The notes under the pieces are model-generated. The model did not search any database, had not been told where the DNA came from, and was given only the letters and a program-made list of their open reading frames with translations. A program made the translations under genes and the position numbers. Of a stretch of DNA of 64,000 nt, positions 20,465-31,890 are shown one piece after another. Where the stretch lies: positions 11,523,001-11,587,000 of the forward strand of contig OX335658.1 of the NCBI GenBank assembly GCA_946894095.1. Direction: 5' to 3'. Source of the DNA: Incurvaria masculella. Lineage: Eukaryota > Arthropoda > Insecta > Lepidoptera > Incurvariidae. Position 1 is the first letter of the stretch; every line of letters starts with the position of its first letter.

Positions 20465-21140
20465 TGTCGGATGAATGATAATTGAACCTGGCACGAAACA
20501 ATCATTTTAGGTTTTTTTTTCTTATTTATGTCAATTTTGACAGGAGATTTTGTTTTTACGGGAAAAGTTCATGGACCAGTACATACACATTTTATAATTT
20601 ATATTTTTGAATGTTAATAGAGCCCCAGGAGAGACAAATGGTCTGGCCATCGGCCATACGTGCTCCAAATTGAATCCCCGAAAGGTATTTATTGTTCAAC
20701 ACCTTTACTATTTTTTATTTGTGATACCTTCATTGACTGACCCTGCACCCTCTCGGAAACGAGAGGGTCCAGCCTCAGAGGGTGGAGGTCTCACCAAGTG
20801 ACCTTCACAGGGGATCCAGGATAGAGCCAAGCCTGGATTTGAGTCAAGCGTAAATTGGAGTCACGCCTGGATGGAGTCAAGCCTGGATTGGAGCCAAGCC
20901 TGGGTGGAACCTGGAACCTGAGCCAACTTCGCTATTGTACGGAGAGTCCAGCGGGTCCTCCATCGGTTGGAGTAGAGCGCTGGCGCAGGACAGAAGTGGA
21001 GCCCAACCCCTCAGGTTGTACCGTACCAACCCAGATCGTCAGAAAAGATAAATAAACCTTATTATCCCCAAAAATGTGGTTTCCTTGTTGTCAGAACCGT
21101 TTCCCAAACCAGGTCCGCAAAATCACGAACGCTATACGTG
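20465..21140. repeat. Unclassified sequence with 17-bp tandem repeats and a GAAA-loop hairpin
   Basis: Five degenerate units of 16-17 bp (GAGTCAAGCCTGGATTG type) at 20,824-20,906. At 20,747-20,768 a 9-bp perfect stem ACCCTCTCG/CGAGAGGGT closes on GAAA. Near 21,048 there is AATAAACC, then 'gtcagaaccg'. It may be a fragment of an unrecognised retroelement. Confidence 0.4.
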
Positions 21141-21248
21141 ACATGGTACATGAGTACTAAAACAGTTTTATTTTAAAGGCACTATGGGACTGGCATAGGC
21201 TAAGCTTAAAAAGTCCTAAAAATAATAAAGATAAAAAAAAACAGTTTT

Positions 21249-21282
21249 AACCATGGAGGTGAATTTCCTCACCTCCATGGTT
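21249..21282. repeat. Perfect 14-bp hairpin
   Basis: AACCATGGAGGTGA pairs with TCACCTCCATGGTT across a 6-nt loop. Function unknown. Confidence 0.85.
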
Positions 21283-21597
21283 TTTACTTACTTTGATAGT
21301 GGAACGCAAGTGAAGGCGTACTATTTTCCAGTTAACGCCGAATTATTTTCATAAGGTTTTGTTAAATTATTTTTTTTATTAAAAATTATTCATTAAATCG
21401 AAAAAGACAATCAATAACCCCAAACGTGGCCAAAGTGCTAGAGTATGTGTTGTGCTATTATTATGCTATTACTATGCTATTATATGTGTTGATCGAGCGA
21501 AGTGTGGCCGTTTCAGCTTGGGGAAAAATACTTTCGTATGTCCTGCTGTCCGGCTGTTCTTCTCTACAGGCATTGACATATATATTACTGCGTTAGA

Positions 21598-21745
21598 ACG
21601 CCCTTCGATACAACATAAATAGAGCAACAGAAAGGTGTTCTATGCGTCGTGGGGACACTAGTTTGTCGCCAGTCAGCAGCTCGCTGTCATCATGCACGTC
21701 TGCGTCGCCTCTGGCTAATAATGCGCCCTAAAATGGTGTGCTATA
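21598..21745 (+). repeat. Dispersed repeat J, copy 1
   Basis: Shares long blocks (gtgttctatgcgtcg; cagctcgctgtc; ctggctaataatgcgcc) with 47,895-48,045 in the opposite orientation. Class unknown. Confidence 0.7.
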
Positions 21746-22732
21746 ACCGTGCAAGAATTGCATAAAAAACGCAAAGCGAACGGAATACCGCAACAGGCGA
21801 TAGAATTGTATGAAAGGCTTCTCCTTACCTTTAACATATCACTTTGTGCCGGTCGTATTTCTCAACCGATTCTCGTGACAATTTTTTGAGCATGTTCGAT
21901 AATTACATATATGCATTTATTTAGTCATTTCTTCGACCATGTCGAGTTTTGTTGTGTCGCTGCATATTTGTGTGTATTGTGTCTGAATAAAGTATTTTAA
22001 TTTGTAGGAAATTAAAAGGTTTTTTTTAAATATGAAGAAATTGAAATATAATAATAATAATCCCCTATTTTAAGTTACGCAAAGCTTTCAGAGTGGATCA
22101 TGCCTTGATCACCTAAGCCGAACCTAATATAAATTTAGGGTATCGCTTATAATTCCGTGATTTGGAAATATTTATTTCCGATCGAACAGATTAGACGGAG
22201 TGCCTCTTGAATAGGATCTTAATAAAAAGCTCACGGACTCCTAAAAGCGGAGATAATCGTAGATGGTGAGTGTTTCGGTGCTATAGCATATAACGCCTCG
22301 ACATCTCACGCAGCGTCTAGGGCCATTCGTTATGTACTCTGGTAGGAGAGCTTAATAACCCTACCAGACGAATATCAGTTAGGGGGGCGGGACGATGTAG
22401 GGAGATAAAAAGTGAGGTCACTAGCTCAGCCTACTTACAAAAACTTGGCCGTTACGTGAGTATGCCTACGCAATAAAGAATTGGTGGCGTCGCGTCTGTG
22501 CTGACTTGATTAAATTGTATTATTGGATGGCATATTTCGGTAAGAGAGTAATTAAAAAGCTTTTCAAGTATAAGCTTAACTATATTGTTTTTTATCAATC
22601 TTAAATGTTAAGCATGTGCAGCCAATAATCGGTTCAGTTTGGTAAATTTGTTATAAGTTTACAGCGAGCATGTAAGGAAGGGAGGAGCGATCTAAACTCA
22701 TTCGTATGGCGGCAGCGTAGCCACGAGTTAGT
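21746..22732. other. No recognisable feature
   Basis: AT-rich in the first third, with short mixed-composition segments near 22,080-22,450. No coding or element signal was established. Confidence 0.45.
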
Positions 22733-23030
22733 GAAAAACCGGCCAAGTGTGAGTTGGACTCGCACACGAAGGGTTCCGTACACAATATTTAACACAAAAA
22801 AAATCACGTTTTTTGTATGAGGGCCCCATTTCATTTCTATAATTTTAATTTTTTTATTTATTTTTGTTGTTATAGCGGCAAAATAAGTACACACTCTGTG
22901 AAAATTTCAGCTTCCTACCTATTACTAAGGTTCATGAGATACAGACCTGTGACAGACGGACGGGCGGACGGACGGACATCGGAGGCTTAGTAATAGGGTT
23001 CTGTTGGCACCCTTTGGGTACGGAACCCTA
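22733..23030 (+). repeat. 'GGGTTCCGTAC' lepidopteran repeat, full copy
   Basis: Head AAAAACCGGCCAAGTGTGAG with the near-palindrome gagttggactcgc, then gaagggttccgtac. Interior 'atagcggcaaaataagt', a (GGAC)n run near 22,957-22,977, and end 'tttgggtacggaaccctaa'. The head contains a weak tRNA-like A box (GGCCAAGTG), so a SINE origin is possible. Confidence 0.85.
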
Positions 23031-23351
23031 ACGTAGAATGTTACTTACGAATTCGGGACGCGCAACATGGAATGTTCGTTGCACTACATAGCGTCCTGTG
23101 AAGTCCTTATCTTACATGTCTTTGGAAAACGGAATAATCTGTGGAAAGCGAATCTTTGGCATCGGCACCCATTGTGGAAAGTTTCCCCCCCCATCTCGCC
23201 CACACCAAGATAATCACGATAAAAATACATTTATTACATTAATAAGCCAAAGAAATTCAGCGTGTATCCATGCAAACATTGTATTCATACTAATAGTTTT
23301 GTTTTATTTTATTAAGAAGAAAATATGGACAATGCCAATTAACAGGTGTAT

Positions 23352-23734
23352 GTTCTTTTATGTGACTGGACATGATGGCTAATACCACACCTTCTGTCAT
23401 GGTATTAGCCCAACACACCACATGGGAACTAGGTGCCATGCCAGGACCTTCCTTATATTGCTCGGCTACATTGAACTGGATGGAAAACACGGACAATTTT
23501 CATTGCCGCTTCGACCATCGTTCATTCAATGCGATGGTACCAACCCGGGCGGGATTAACCCTACCACCTAGTAAGTAAGGAAGGGGACCTACAGTTTAAC
23601 GTGGAATCCGAACCACGGCCAGCCTCTCTCAACGGTCTAATGGTCACCCATCCAAGACCAGACCGGACCCAGCGTTGCTTAACTTCGGAGAGCGATCGCC
23701 GAAGTGTCGCGCCACTGGGCCACTGAGGCTGACG
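23352..23734 (-). repeat. SINE with 5S-rRNA-derived head (duplicate 1)
   Basis: Sense strand starts CGTCAGCCTCAGTGGCCCAG. It then runs through 5S-like sequence containing CCGAAGTTAAGCAACG (5S box A region) and TTGGATGGGTGACC (box C region). The shared body and tail follow, ending 'gtccagtcacataaaag'. The 5S-like part lies at about 23,642-23,705. Confidence 0.9.
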
Positions 23735-24145
23735 AAACTATATTGTTGCGAAAATATATTATAGACGAGACTATATGCGAATATTTTTAATAGGCAAACA
23801 AATAAAAATCTTCGAAGGGAATTATATTCGGATTAGTAATAACGGCGAGCTGCATAAATACAGTTTGAAAGCAACCCACGCTCATGAAGCGCGTAGCAAT
23901 CGCTACGAGAGTCAGCAAACTAAATAATTCGTAACGCTCGGTCCTGTTTACACGCCAGCAATTGTATCGCCGCCCTCGTAACTTCGTAGGAGGCAAAACG
24001 TAGCGGCCTCTACGACTGCGTAGCACTCGTTTTCTGAGATGTTGGATTTATTTGGAGCTCGCTCGCTACGCGTTCCGCATTTCTTGCTACATGATCAATA
24101 GGTAGAATTAGTATTATTTAATGGCATTAGGATGAGTGAAATCAC

Positions 24146-24293
24146 TATGGTAAGTTAACTGGCCGGGTGAACAAGCAAGTGAGTGATTAAAACTGACGTT
24201 TGACTATTAATGACGTCACACGACGTGTTCAGATTTAAACGTCAGATTTAATTACTCACTTGTCTGTTCACCCGGCGAGTTAATTTACCATGG
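24146..24293. mobile_element. MITE family A (duplicate 1)
   Basis: About 40-bp imperfect inverted ends: ATGGTAAGTTAACTGGCCGG on the left and, inverted, ATGGTAAATTAACTCGCCGG on the right, both continuing GTGAACA..CAAGTGAGT. Related copies at 888, 49,148 and 54,810. Confidence 0.85.
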
Positions 24294-24975
24294 TAACCTC
24301 AATATTTGTAGCATATCGAATAGGAAATTTTCCCTTACACGCAATGTATTCGTTAATATTACGCTACAATAAGCCTACTGTGCACAATAGTCTGTTTGAG
24401 ATTATTATATTTACATTAGTAAATAACCTTATCAATTTACCAATATTGTACAATATTTTACTGCGATGACCCTTCATTGGCCGTGGGAATTAGGCTACCA
24501 ACATTATAATGTCGCCTTTCAGTGGCTCTGTTATCTCAGTCGTTTGTAAACGCGTCTGAAAACATACAGTGAAACAATCTTGAGGCGTGGGTTCAAATTC
24601 ATCCTCCTCAGGCTATTTGGTCTTTCTATTCTCCAACCAACTTAGCCTCCCCAGGCTTAAGGCGCTAGGACTAGCCAACTACTCGCGTCATACAAATGCA
24701 CTTTTTAACAAATGTAATAATATGTAGTGAAACGCTTCAGCAAATCCAAATAGAACTCCAGACTGATAATGGATTGTCTATGGCATCGGCACCCATTGTG
24801 GAAAGTTTCCCCCCCCATCTCGCCCACACCAAGATAATCACGATAAAAATACATTTATTACATTAATAAGCCAAAGAAATTCAGCGTGTATCCATGCAAA
24901 CATTGTATTCATACTAATAGTTTTGTTTTATTTTATTAAGAAGAAAATATGGACAATGCCAATTAACAGGTGTAT

Positions 24976-25358
24976 GTTCTTTTATGTGACTGGACATGAT
25001 GGCTAATACCACACCTTCTGTCATGGTATTAGCCCAACACACCACATGGGAACTAGGTGCCATGCCAGGACCTTCCTTATATTGCTCGGCTACATTGAAC
25101 TGGATGGAAAACACGGACAATTTTCATTGCCGCTTCGACCATCGTTCATTCAATGCGATGGTACCAACCCGGGCGGGATTAACCCTACCACCTAGTAAGT
25201 AAGGAAGGGGACCTACAGTTTAACGTGGAATCCGAACCACGGCCAGCCTCTCTCAACGGTCTAATGGTCACCCATCCAAGACCAGACCGGACCCAGCGTT
25301 GCTTAACTTCGGAGAGCGATCGCCGAAGTGTCGCGCCACTGGGCCACTGAGGCTGACG
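24976..25358 (-). repeat. SINE with 5S-derived head (duplicate 2)
   Basis: Exact counterpart of 23,352-23,734 in the second unit. Confidence 0.9.
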
Positions 25359-25769
25359 AAACTATATTGTTGCGAAAATATATTATAGACGAGACTATAT
25401 GCGAATATTTTTAATAGGCAAACAAATAAAAATCTTCGAAGGGAATTATATTCGGATTAGTAATAACGGCGAGCTGCATAAATACAGTTTGAAAGCAACC
25501 CACGCTCATGAAGCGCGTAGCAATCGCTACGAGAGTCAGCAAACTAAATAATTCGTAACGCTCGGTCCTGTTTACACGCCAGCAATTGTATCGCCGCCCT
25601 CGTAACTTCGTAGGAGGCAAAACGTAGCGGCCTCTACGACTGCGTAGCACTCGTTTTCTGAGATGTTGGATTTATTTGGAGCTCGCTCGCTACGCGTTCC
25701 GCATTTCTTGCTACATGATCAATAGGTAGAATTAGTATTATTTAATGGCATTAGGATGAGTGAAATCAC

Positions 25770-25917
25770 TATGGTAAGTTAACTGGCCGGGTGAACAAGC
25801 AAGTGAGTGATTAAAACTGACGTTTGACTATTAATGACGTCACACGACGTGTTCAGATTTAAACGTCAGATTTAATTACTCACTTGTCTGTTCACCCGGC
25901 GAGTTAATTTACCATGG
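25770..25917. mobile_element. MITE family A (duplicate 2)
   Basis: Exact counterpart of 24,146-24,293. Confidence 0.85.
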
Positions 25918-26401
25918 TAACCTCAATATTTGTAGCATATCGAATAGGAAATTTTCCCTTACACGCAATGTATTCGTTAATATTACGCTACAATAAGCCT
26001 ACTGTGCACAATAGTCTGTTTGAGATTATTATATTTACATTAGTAAATAACCTTATCAATTTACCAATATTGTACAATATTTTACTGCGATGACCCTTCA
26101 TTGGCCGTGGGAATTAGGCTACCAACATTATAATGTCGCCTTTCAGTGGCTCTGTTATCTCAGTCGTTTGTAAACGCGTCTGAAAACATACAGTGAAACA
26201 ATCTTGAGGCGTGGGTTCAAATTCATCCTCCTCAGGCTATTTGGTCTTTCTATTCTCCAACCAACTTAGCCTCCCCAGGCTTAAGGCGCTAGGACTAGCC
26301 AACTACTCGCGTCATACAAATGCACTTTTTAACAAATGTAATAATATGTAGTGAAACGCTTCAGCAAATCCAAATAGAACTCCAGACTGATAATGGATTG
26401 T

Positions 26402-27091
26402 TAATATTTTTTTATTCCATCATTTATTTAAATAATAATAAAAATAAAAAAAGTTGATTTTTCTCATTAGAAATCTGAAAGTCATTCGATTTCTAGATAT
26501 AAGCAAAAACAGCATATATGCATAAACAAAAAATTCCATTTGCTTTTAGATTTCTACATTTAGTCAAAAAAGTTCGGAAATGGACACCGTTTCCGCAATG
26601 TATTTTGTATAGAAAAAGGAAACATACATTAACGAAAATAATTCGATTCCTAGACAAGGAATCATATATTGTAAGGATGACACTTATAATCGTCAGACTT
26701 AGTTAGTTTACTTGGGGTGCCTCGTCTAACTTTGCGATTTGGCTAGTACCAGGCCCTTAAATTCAGTTGGACGGTACGGTACGGTGGATATATTTACGGG
26801 AGTTTCCACCGTGAAATGTAAGTTAATGTAAAATTAACCGTAAAAGGTTCAAATTCAACTGCAAATGTAACTTTGTAATCACACAAAAATATTATTTTCG
26901 TTTTTGTATTGGTTACTTTTTGGAACTTTAACAGTGCACTTAAATATGTCAATAAGCTTATGTCATAAAAGTAACATCTATTTTTATAACTAAGGAAGCG
27001 ATTAAGTCCTCATAACAAGGAAATAATAGATTATTATTGCATGAAAATTTAAAAGTACTTCATTACTAAATGGTCATACATTTATAAAATA
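26402..27091. other. AT-rich, nothing recognised
   Basis: Low-complexity AT-rich DNA. A short 'acggtgga..tccaccgt' inverted pair lies near 26,778-26,810. Confidence 0.45.
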
Positions 27092-28352
27092 ACTAGCTGC
27101 GGTACCCGGCTCCGCTCGGGTCAGTGTCGGCTGAATTATTTCATGGATAAAAAGTAACCCACATAACTGATCCAAAATAGGGTCAAACTGGTCCAGGACA
27201 ATGTATTCATCTACCAAATTTATTCAAGATCGTTCAAGCCGATATAGCATAATTTAATGAGAAACATACAAAAATTCCCATTTAGAGCTTCGTAGACATT
27301 TCGTGGCTATTTAAAAAAAAGCATTTGCTGCCAGAACCTTTCTGCACCCACACTGCTACATTGCTTACCTAGTAAGTAATTAACGTGTAACGTAGGTAAG
27401 TTTTGCGGGGACTCCAACCCACAGCCAGCCTCAACATCGAAAACAGTAACCCATCTCGAACCTTACTGCTCCCAGAGATGCTATAAATTGATAAAATACG
27501 CACATAAATCGGGTAAATGGTTCGTAAGTTATAAGAATTTAAGACTCACTACTCACCCTTCTGGTAATGAAGCGTTATATTATGTAGCCTATAAGTTTTG
27601 AGAAGAATCAGGCTAGACGTAGATACAATCCGCATCTAAATAGAGTAATTGGTTCTCAAGGATTTTATTCTATTGGTCGCACCTCCGGCGATTTAGCGTG
27701 TTGCCAAGTAGTCCTAAAGTTGCGGAAAATACCAAGCCGTACTTTGGTACAATTAGTAAAAATAAGCGCCTTGATGATGGTTATGATTGACCTTGATTAT
27801 GATTTCTAAAAATCGACAATTTAGTTTTGGTATCATAAATAAAGTCTACAAACGTAATATCTTATAAAACAAAGCAACTTACTCCATGAGCAACCCTTAC
27901 AGATTTATTATTAGTACTAACCTTGGGCCTATATTACTTTAAGTACAATGCGTTTTTAACAAATCGCTAGTGCCTTGAAAATTCGACAAACGGACACAAC
28001 CGTCAATGACGTCTGCCCTCACGCGTGTGCCCGTGCTCGGGTAGCGCAATCAGCGCCACCCCCCTCACCCGCACCCGGCGGACCGCCTGGCCCGCCCCCT
28101 GCCCCTGGCTACTGGTGTGAAGTAGCGCTACCGGCATCGTTTTCGCAGCCCCGTGAAAGTTCGAAAGCCCATGGGCACAATATCTTTATAAATTGTAGCC
28201 TATGTGTTATTCTGATGTATGAGCTATATTATTGTAAAGTTTCATTAAAATCCATTCAGTAGTATTTACGTGAAAGAGTAACAAACATCCAACCATCCAT
28301 CCATCCATCCATCCATTATTACAAACTTTCCCCTTTATAATATTAGTAGGAT
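27092..28352 (+). repeat. Composite dispersed repeat, ACTAGCTGCGG...TATTAGTAGGAT
   Basis: Begins ACTAGCTGCGGTACCCGGCT and ends with (CATC)n (about 28,290-28,316), then 'cctttataatattagtagga'. This pair of ends is typical of an abundant insect repeat that I cannot assign to a class. A decayed 5S-headed SINE piece (gccagcctcaacatcgaaaa, about 27,360-27,480) is nested inside, and a GC-rich block lies at about 28,015-28,125. Confidence 0.65.
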
Positions 28353-28775
28353 AATTAATATACTAAAATTACAAATGCGTCCAGACAGTTGTAAAATTAG
28401 ATCAAAATATCACAAGGTCACTAAGCATCAATCGGTTTGTCATTAGCTCAAACTTACACGTAAATATCACAGATTCGGACTAGACCAATTTATAAATGTA
28501 TTTAAATGAATTGAATTACAATAAAGTTTCCTTAATTTCCAATAAATTACAACAAAATTTCATTCGTTGTTTGTGACATGACAATCTTTTTAAATGAAAT
28601 TAAATAAAAATTAAATGAAATAAGAGTATATTTTATTTTGCTTACCACTATGAGTAAATATGATGCAAGAGGCGAGCTTGTTGCCGATGGCAAACTCTAA
28701 CAATAGCTAACCTAAAAATTAGAGAAAATATTAACAGATAGCAAAACATGAATTTTCTTAAAACTACGTAAGCAC
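28353..28775. other. No recognisable feature
   Basis: AT-rich flank of the hAT-like MITE. Confidence 0.45.
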
Positions 28776-28783
28776 TATAATAG

Positions 28784-29034
28784 CAAGGGCGTCGCCAAGA
28801 GGGGGGCCGGGAGGGGCAGCTGCCCCCCCCCTAGAGATTCTAAAAAAGTTGCCAAATATAATGCAACCAAAGTCCTAAGTCTTTGAGTTGATTTGCTTGA
28901 AGTTCAAGCCTTGAACAATCATTCCCGTACGTCTAAACTCGAATGAATTCACCAATGAGAATGAGAAAAGTATGAATTGTAGTAGGTAAAGTCAACTTGC
29001 CTCCCCCCTGCGCCATCGGCTGGCGACGCCCTTG
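28784..29034. mobile_element. hAT-like MITE, 251 bp
   Basis: 14-bp perfect TIR CAAGGGCGTCGCCA at both ends and an exact 8-bp flanking duplication TATAATAG (28,776-28,783; 29,035-29,042). The 8-bp TSD is diagnostic of the hAT superfamily. Non-coding, with C/G-rich subterminal tracts. Confidence 0.92.
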
Positions 29035-29083
29035 TATAATAGTACTTAGAGAACTCCTCGCATCTTACCAATTTCATGATTAT

Positions 29084-29171
29084 AAGTAAACGGGTAAAAG
29101 TATACATATACTTTTACGTAAACGGGTAAAAGTATACATATACATATATACTTTTACCCGTTTACTTATAC
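29084..29171. repeat. Compound palindrome around 'acgggtaaaagtata'
   Basis: Two direct copies of TAAACGGGTAAAAGTATACA (near 29,087 and 29,119) are followed by the inverted form ACTTTTACCCGTTTACTTAT. They fold into alternative hairpins of 20 bp or more. Confidence 0.8.
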
Positions 29172-30260
29172 CCTATAGAGCAAAGAGTATGTTTTTTTTT
29201 GCAATTTTCTAAATATGCGGCAAAACTGACTGTATTTTTTAACGCGTTAATTTAGAAGCTTAGTTTCTTTGTTTATTACAGGTCTAAGGGATCATAGACC
29301 TTAGAATTTGATACAAATTTCAACTGAATTCCTTTACGCGATCTTGAGAAAAAAGAGCCTAGACGAACAAAAGAGAGTCGGACAATGAAGTGAAGTAGTG
29401 AAGGGTTATTGTATACATAGGAACGGAATCAAAAAATAATTACAATATGCACAGCCAATGGCATAGGGAGAAGTATTCAGCATAACGTTAATAAATTATA
29501 TGAGATGACGTGCTGTGGGAATTTTTAATATCCTATTAGATCGGGACAAAAGCAGGATCCTATCGGATAAGTGCTTCATATAAACTTTACTGCCGCAAAG
29601 GTTGTATCGTTGATTTAATTTAAGATATAGGTATCTAGTTTCTAAGGATTAAGGTATTTTAGGGTAAATTGCCGGTGCTTAAGAATACTGAGGTATCCAC
29701 CAAGGATCGAATCCACAAAGGATTTTTATCTTTTTAGCAATAATTCAGGTTTTTTTTGCATATTTCTGTCAGTGCATATAAAAACAAAGCAAGTTATAAT
29801 CGGACGGAAGATTATGTCTAATAACTTTCGTGAACTTAGTATTATCAGAAATCAAACAAAAAAAAATTATCAATTAGGTAGAAACGATATACCAAATAAT
29901 ATTAAATTAATGCAGGTAAGCAAATTCCATATATTGTAAGGTAAAGTGGATAGCATGAATAAAACGAATAGAATTAATTGGAATTAGTAGGGACAGGATT
30001 TTGAAGAAGGGTAGAGGGTAAAGCGCTCTTATGGTAGGGCTTATAACCGAGTGTGGTGCAGCTTGGAGCCATTTGTGGTTGTCTTGTTGTACATATATAA
30101 TTGACAGAATAATTTTATGCAAGAAATATCACGATAGAAGGTTCATTAAATTCGACTAGTTAAGATCAAGAAAATAATCATACAAATCTAATAATCTGAC
30201 TAAAGGTTTATTTAATAATAACCTACGATTGACTTTGCTACTGAAAAAATAAAAGTGATC
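29172..30260. other. No recognisable feature
   Basis: AT-rich, with short spurious frames only. Confidence 0.45.
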
Positions 30261-30269
30261 CCGTTATAT

Positions 30270-30330
30270 CATATGGCGTACGCCAGAACCTCACATAAGG
30301 GGTGCTCGACGCCAATGGGCTTTCGAACTT
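30270..30330 (+). repeat. Dispersed repeat I, fragment
   Basis: Contains atatggcgtacgccagaacc and 'gacgccaatgggctttcgaa', matching the longer copy at 41,513-41,690. Confidence 0.6.
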
Positions 30331-30711
30331 TTTGAAAAGCATGCATGCAACAACTGAGCTACTCAAACTAAGTCACTAACCAATGTTGTCATTCTCAATT
30401 TAACAATCGATTTGACACAATGCATCCTCTTTTTCCTACTAACTACTTTGGTGATGACAAAGTTTATTCTAGTATCAAATATTCAGTATGCCCGGATTTG
30501 TTTTTGTTGTCCGGCTGTCTTTTTATCCATTCACAGCGCCGAATGACGTAAGTATTGCCGAAATGGATGACCTATTTTACTTATGGAAACTACAATATGC
30601 AAACCTACCTCAGAACATAGTCACGTCTAAACAATGTCCTCATAACTTTAGTGTAAGCAGCCATAAGAGCAGCAGAGAACAAGCAGAGCTACTCCTTGCT
30701 TAGGGCTGAAG

Positions 30712-30945
30712 GGATTTGCCTAGTATGCCAGAGGTCTGAGTTGAAATTCTCGCCGGGGAAATCGTCGCAGGGGAAGAGGACCTAAAGTTTTACATGGATT
30801 CCGAACCATGGAGTAGCTCCTATTAGTAGCGAAATGCACCTTATCCAACTCGAAAAGAGAAAGATGAATGGGGCGCAGATTTGAACCCAGACCTCTGGTA
30901 TGCTAGGCAAGTCCCCGCGCCACTAGGCTACGAGTCGTTGTATTT
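30712..30945 (-). repeat. SINE fragments in fold-back arrangement
   Basis: A plus-strand head fragment (tttgcctagtatgccagagg) is joined to an antisense piece with body, B box and A box (gatttgaacccagacctctg, then gcgccactaggctacgag). The two heads are inverted relative to each other. Confidence 0.75.
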
Positions 30946-31525
30946 GGTGTTGGTCTGTCAGTGCTATGACAGATCAAGTAGCATTTCCGGTGGGCATGCG
31001 CTAGCAGGAGAGATATTTTTGAAGCGTTCACAAGAATAGTTTTTTTTTTGGTGAGCATTTTTATTGGAAATCGACGACGTAAGTGCCACGTATTTGGGGT
31101 CTCGCCTCGGCATTGCCGTGTAAATGATATTGTGCCATGAAATGTCGGCGCTTGCGAGCTGCGAGTGGAGGAAGCTCAGCCAGCCCAGCTGATGCCAGCG
31201 GAACTGCGAGTCGTAAAAAACCTCATATTTAGAACTGCATCCAGGCTAGGGTAGGGTTTCTTTCCAACGCATCGGCGTCAACCGGTGCCTCATCGGTTCC
31301 ATGAGTTACCGCTCCCTTAACAGAGATAAGGTAAGATGAAATAAGTGAATGCAAATGAATCAATGAGGATTGGGAAGTATTGTATGGGGGCGGCGTAGAC
31401 ATTTTTACATGGTGGCAGCGCCGGCGAGTGAGCTCACCCAAGAATTCGTTTCATACTGATTTCATAGAGATCCAATTTTATGTACGAACACGTAAGAACG
31501 TTGCGCGTTCCGAATTCGTAACACA
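30946..31525. other. No recognisable feature
   Basis: Mixed composition. A segment around 31,230-31,430 looks repeat-like (ccggtgcctcatcggttcca) but no partner copy was found in the window. Confidence 0.4.
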
Positions 31526-31890
31526 TTTTATTTTATGCATGGCAAATACCACACAACTACCGTTATGATATTAGCCCAATACACCACATTCCCGAAGGAA
31601 TAAGGTGCCATGCCAGGATCTTTCCTTTATAAGCACGACTACATTGAACTGGATGGAAAACACGGAAAATTTCTCATTGCCGCTTCGACCAACTTTTCTT
31701 GCAATGCTATGGTACCAACCCGGGCGGGCTACCACCACCTAGTAGGGGTAGAGGACCTACAGTTTTACATGGATTCTGAACCATGGAGCAGCTCGCATTC
31801 GTGACGAAATGCACTTATCTAACTCAGAATGAGAAAGGAAGTGGTACATGAACGGGGCGAGGATTTGAACCTAGACCTCTGGTATGCTAG
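31526..31890 (-). repeat. SINE, tRNA-like head, nearly full length
   Basis: Antisense tail (aactaccgttatgatattag), body, and head up to 'ggatttgaacctagacctct' (B box). The A-box end is missing. Confidence 0.88.

Larger units (their letters stand above)
23157..24780 (+). repeat. Tandem duplication, unit 1 (1,624 bp)
   Basis: Every position I compared is identical to 24,781-26,401. The unit contains a 5S-headed SINE, a family-A MITE and a possible tRNA-like B box (GGGTTCAAATTC near 24,590). The junction shows only short similarity (tct-tggc). Confidence 0.95.
24781..26401 (+). repeat. Tandem duplication, unit 2
   Basis: Constant offset of 1,624 from unit 1, ending at 'gataatggattgt' before the unique sequence 'taatattttt'. 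Either a very recent duplication or an assembly artefact. Confidence 0.95.

Noticed and set aside
20741..20815. Hammerhead or HDV-like ribozyme at the GAAA hairpin
   Set aside because: The hammerhead CUGAUGA core is absent and no nested double pseudoknot could be drawn.
23640..23713. A genuine 5S rRNA gene
   Set aside because: Only part of 5S is present, with substitutions and fused to a SINE body, so it is a derived head.
23290..25650. Repeated short frames (68 aa and 79 aa) present twice
   Set aside because: They are translations of SINE and flanking repeat DNA within the tandem duplication, not genes.
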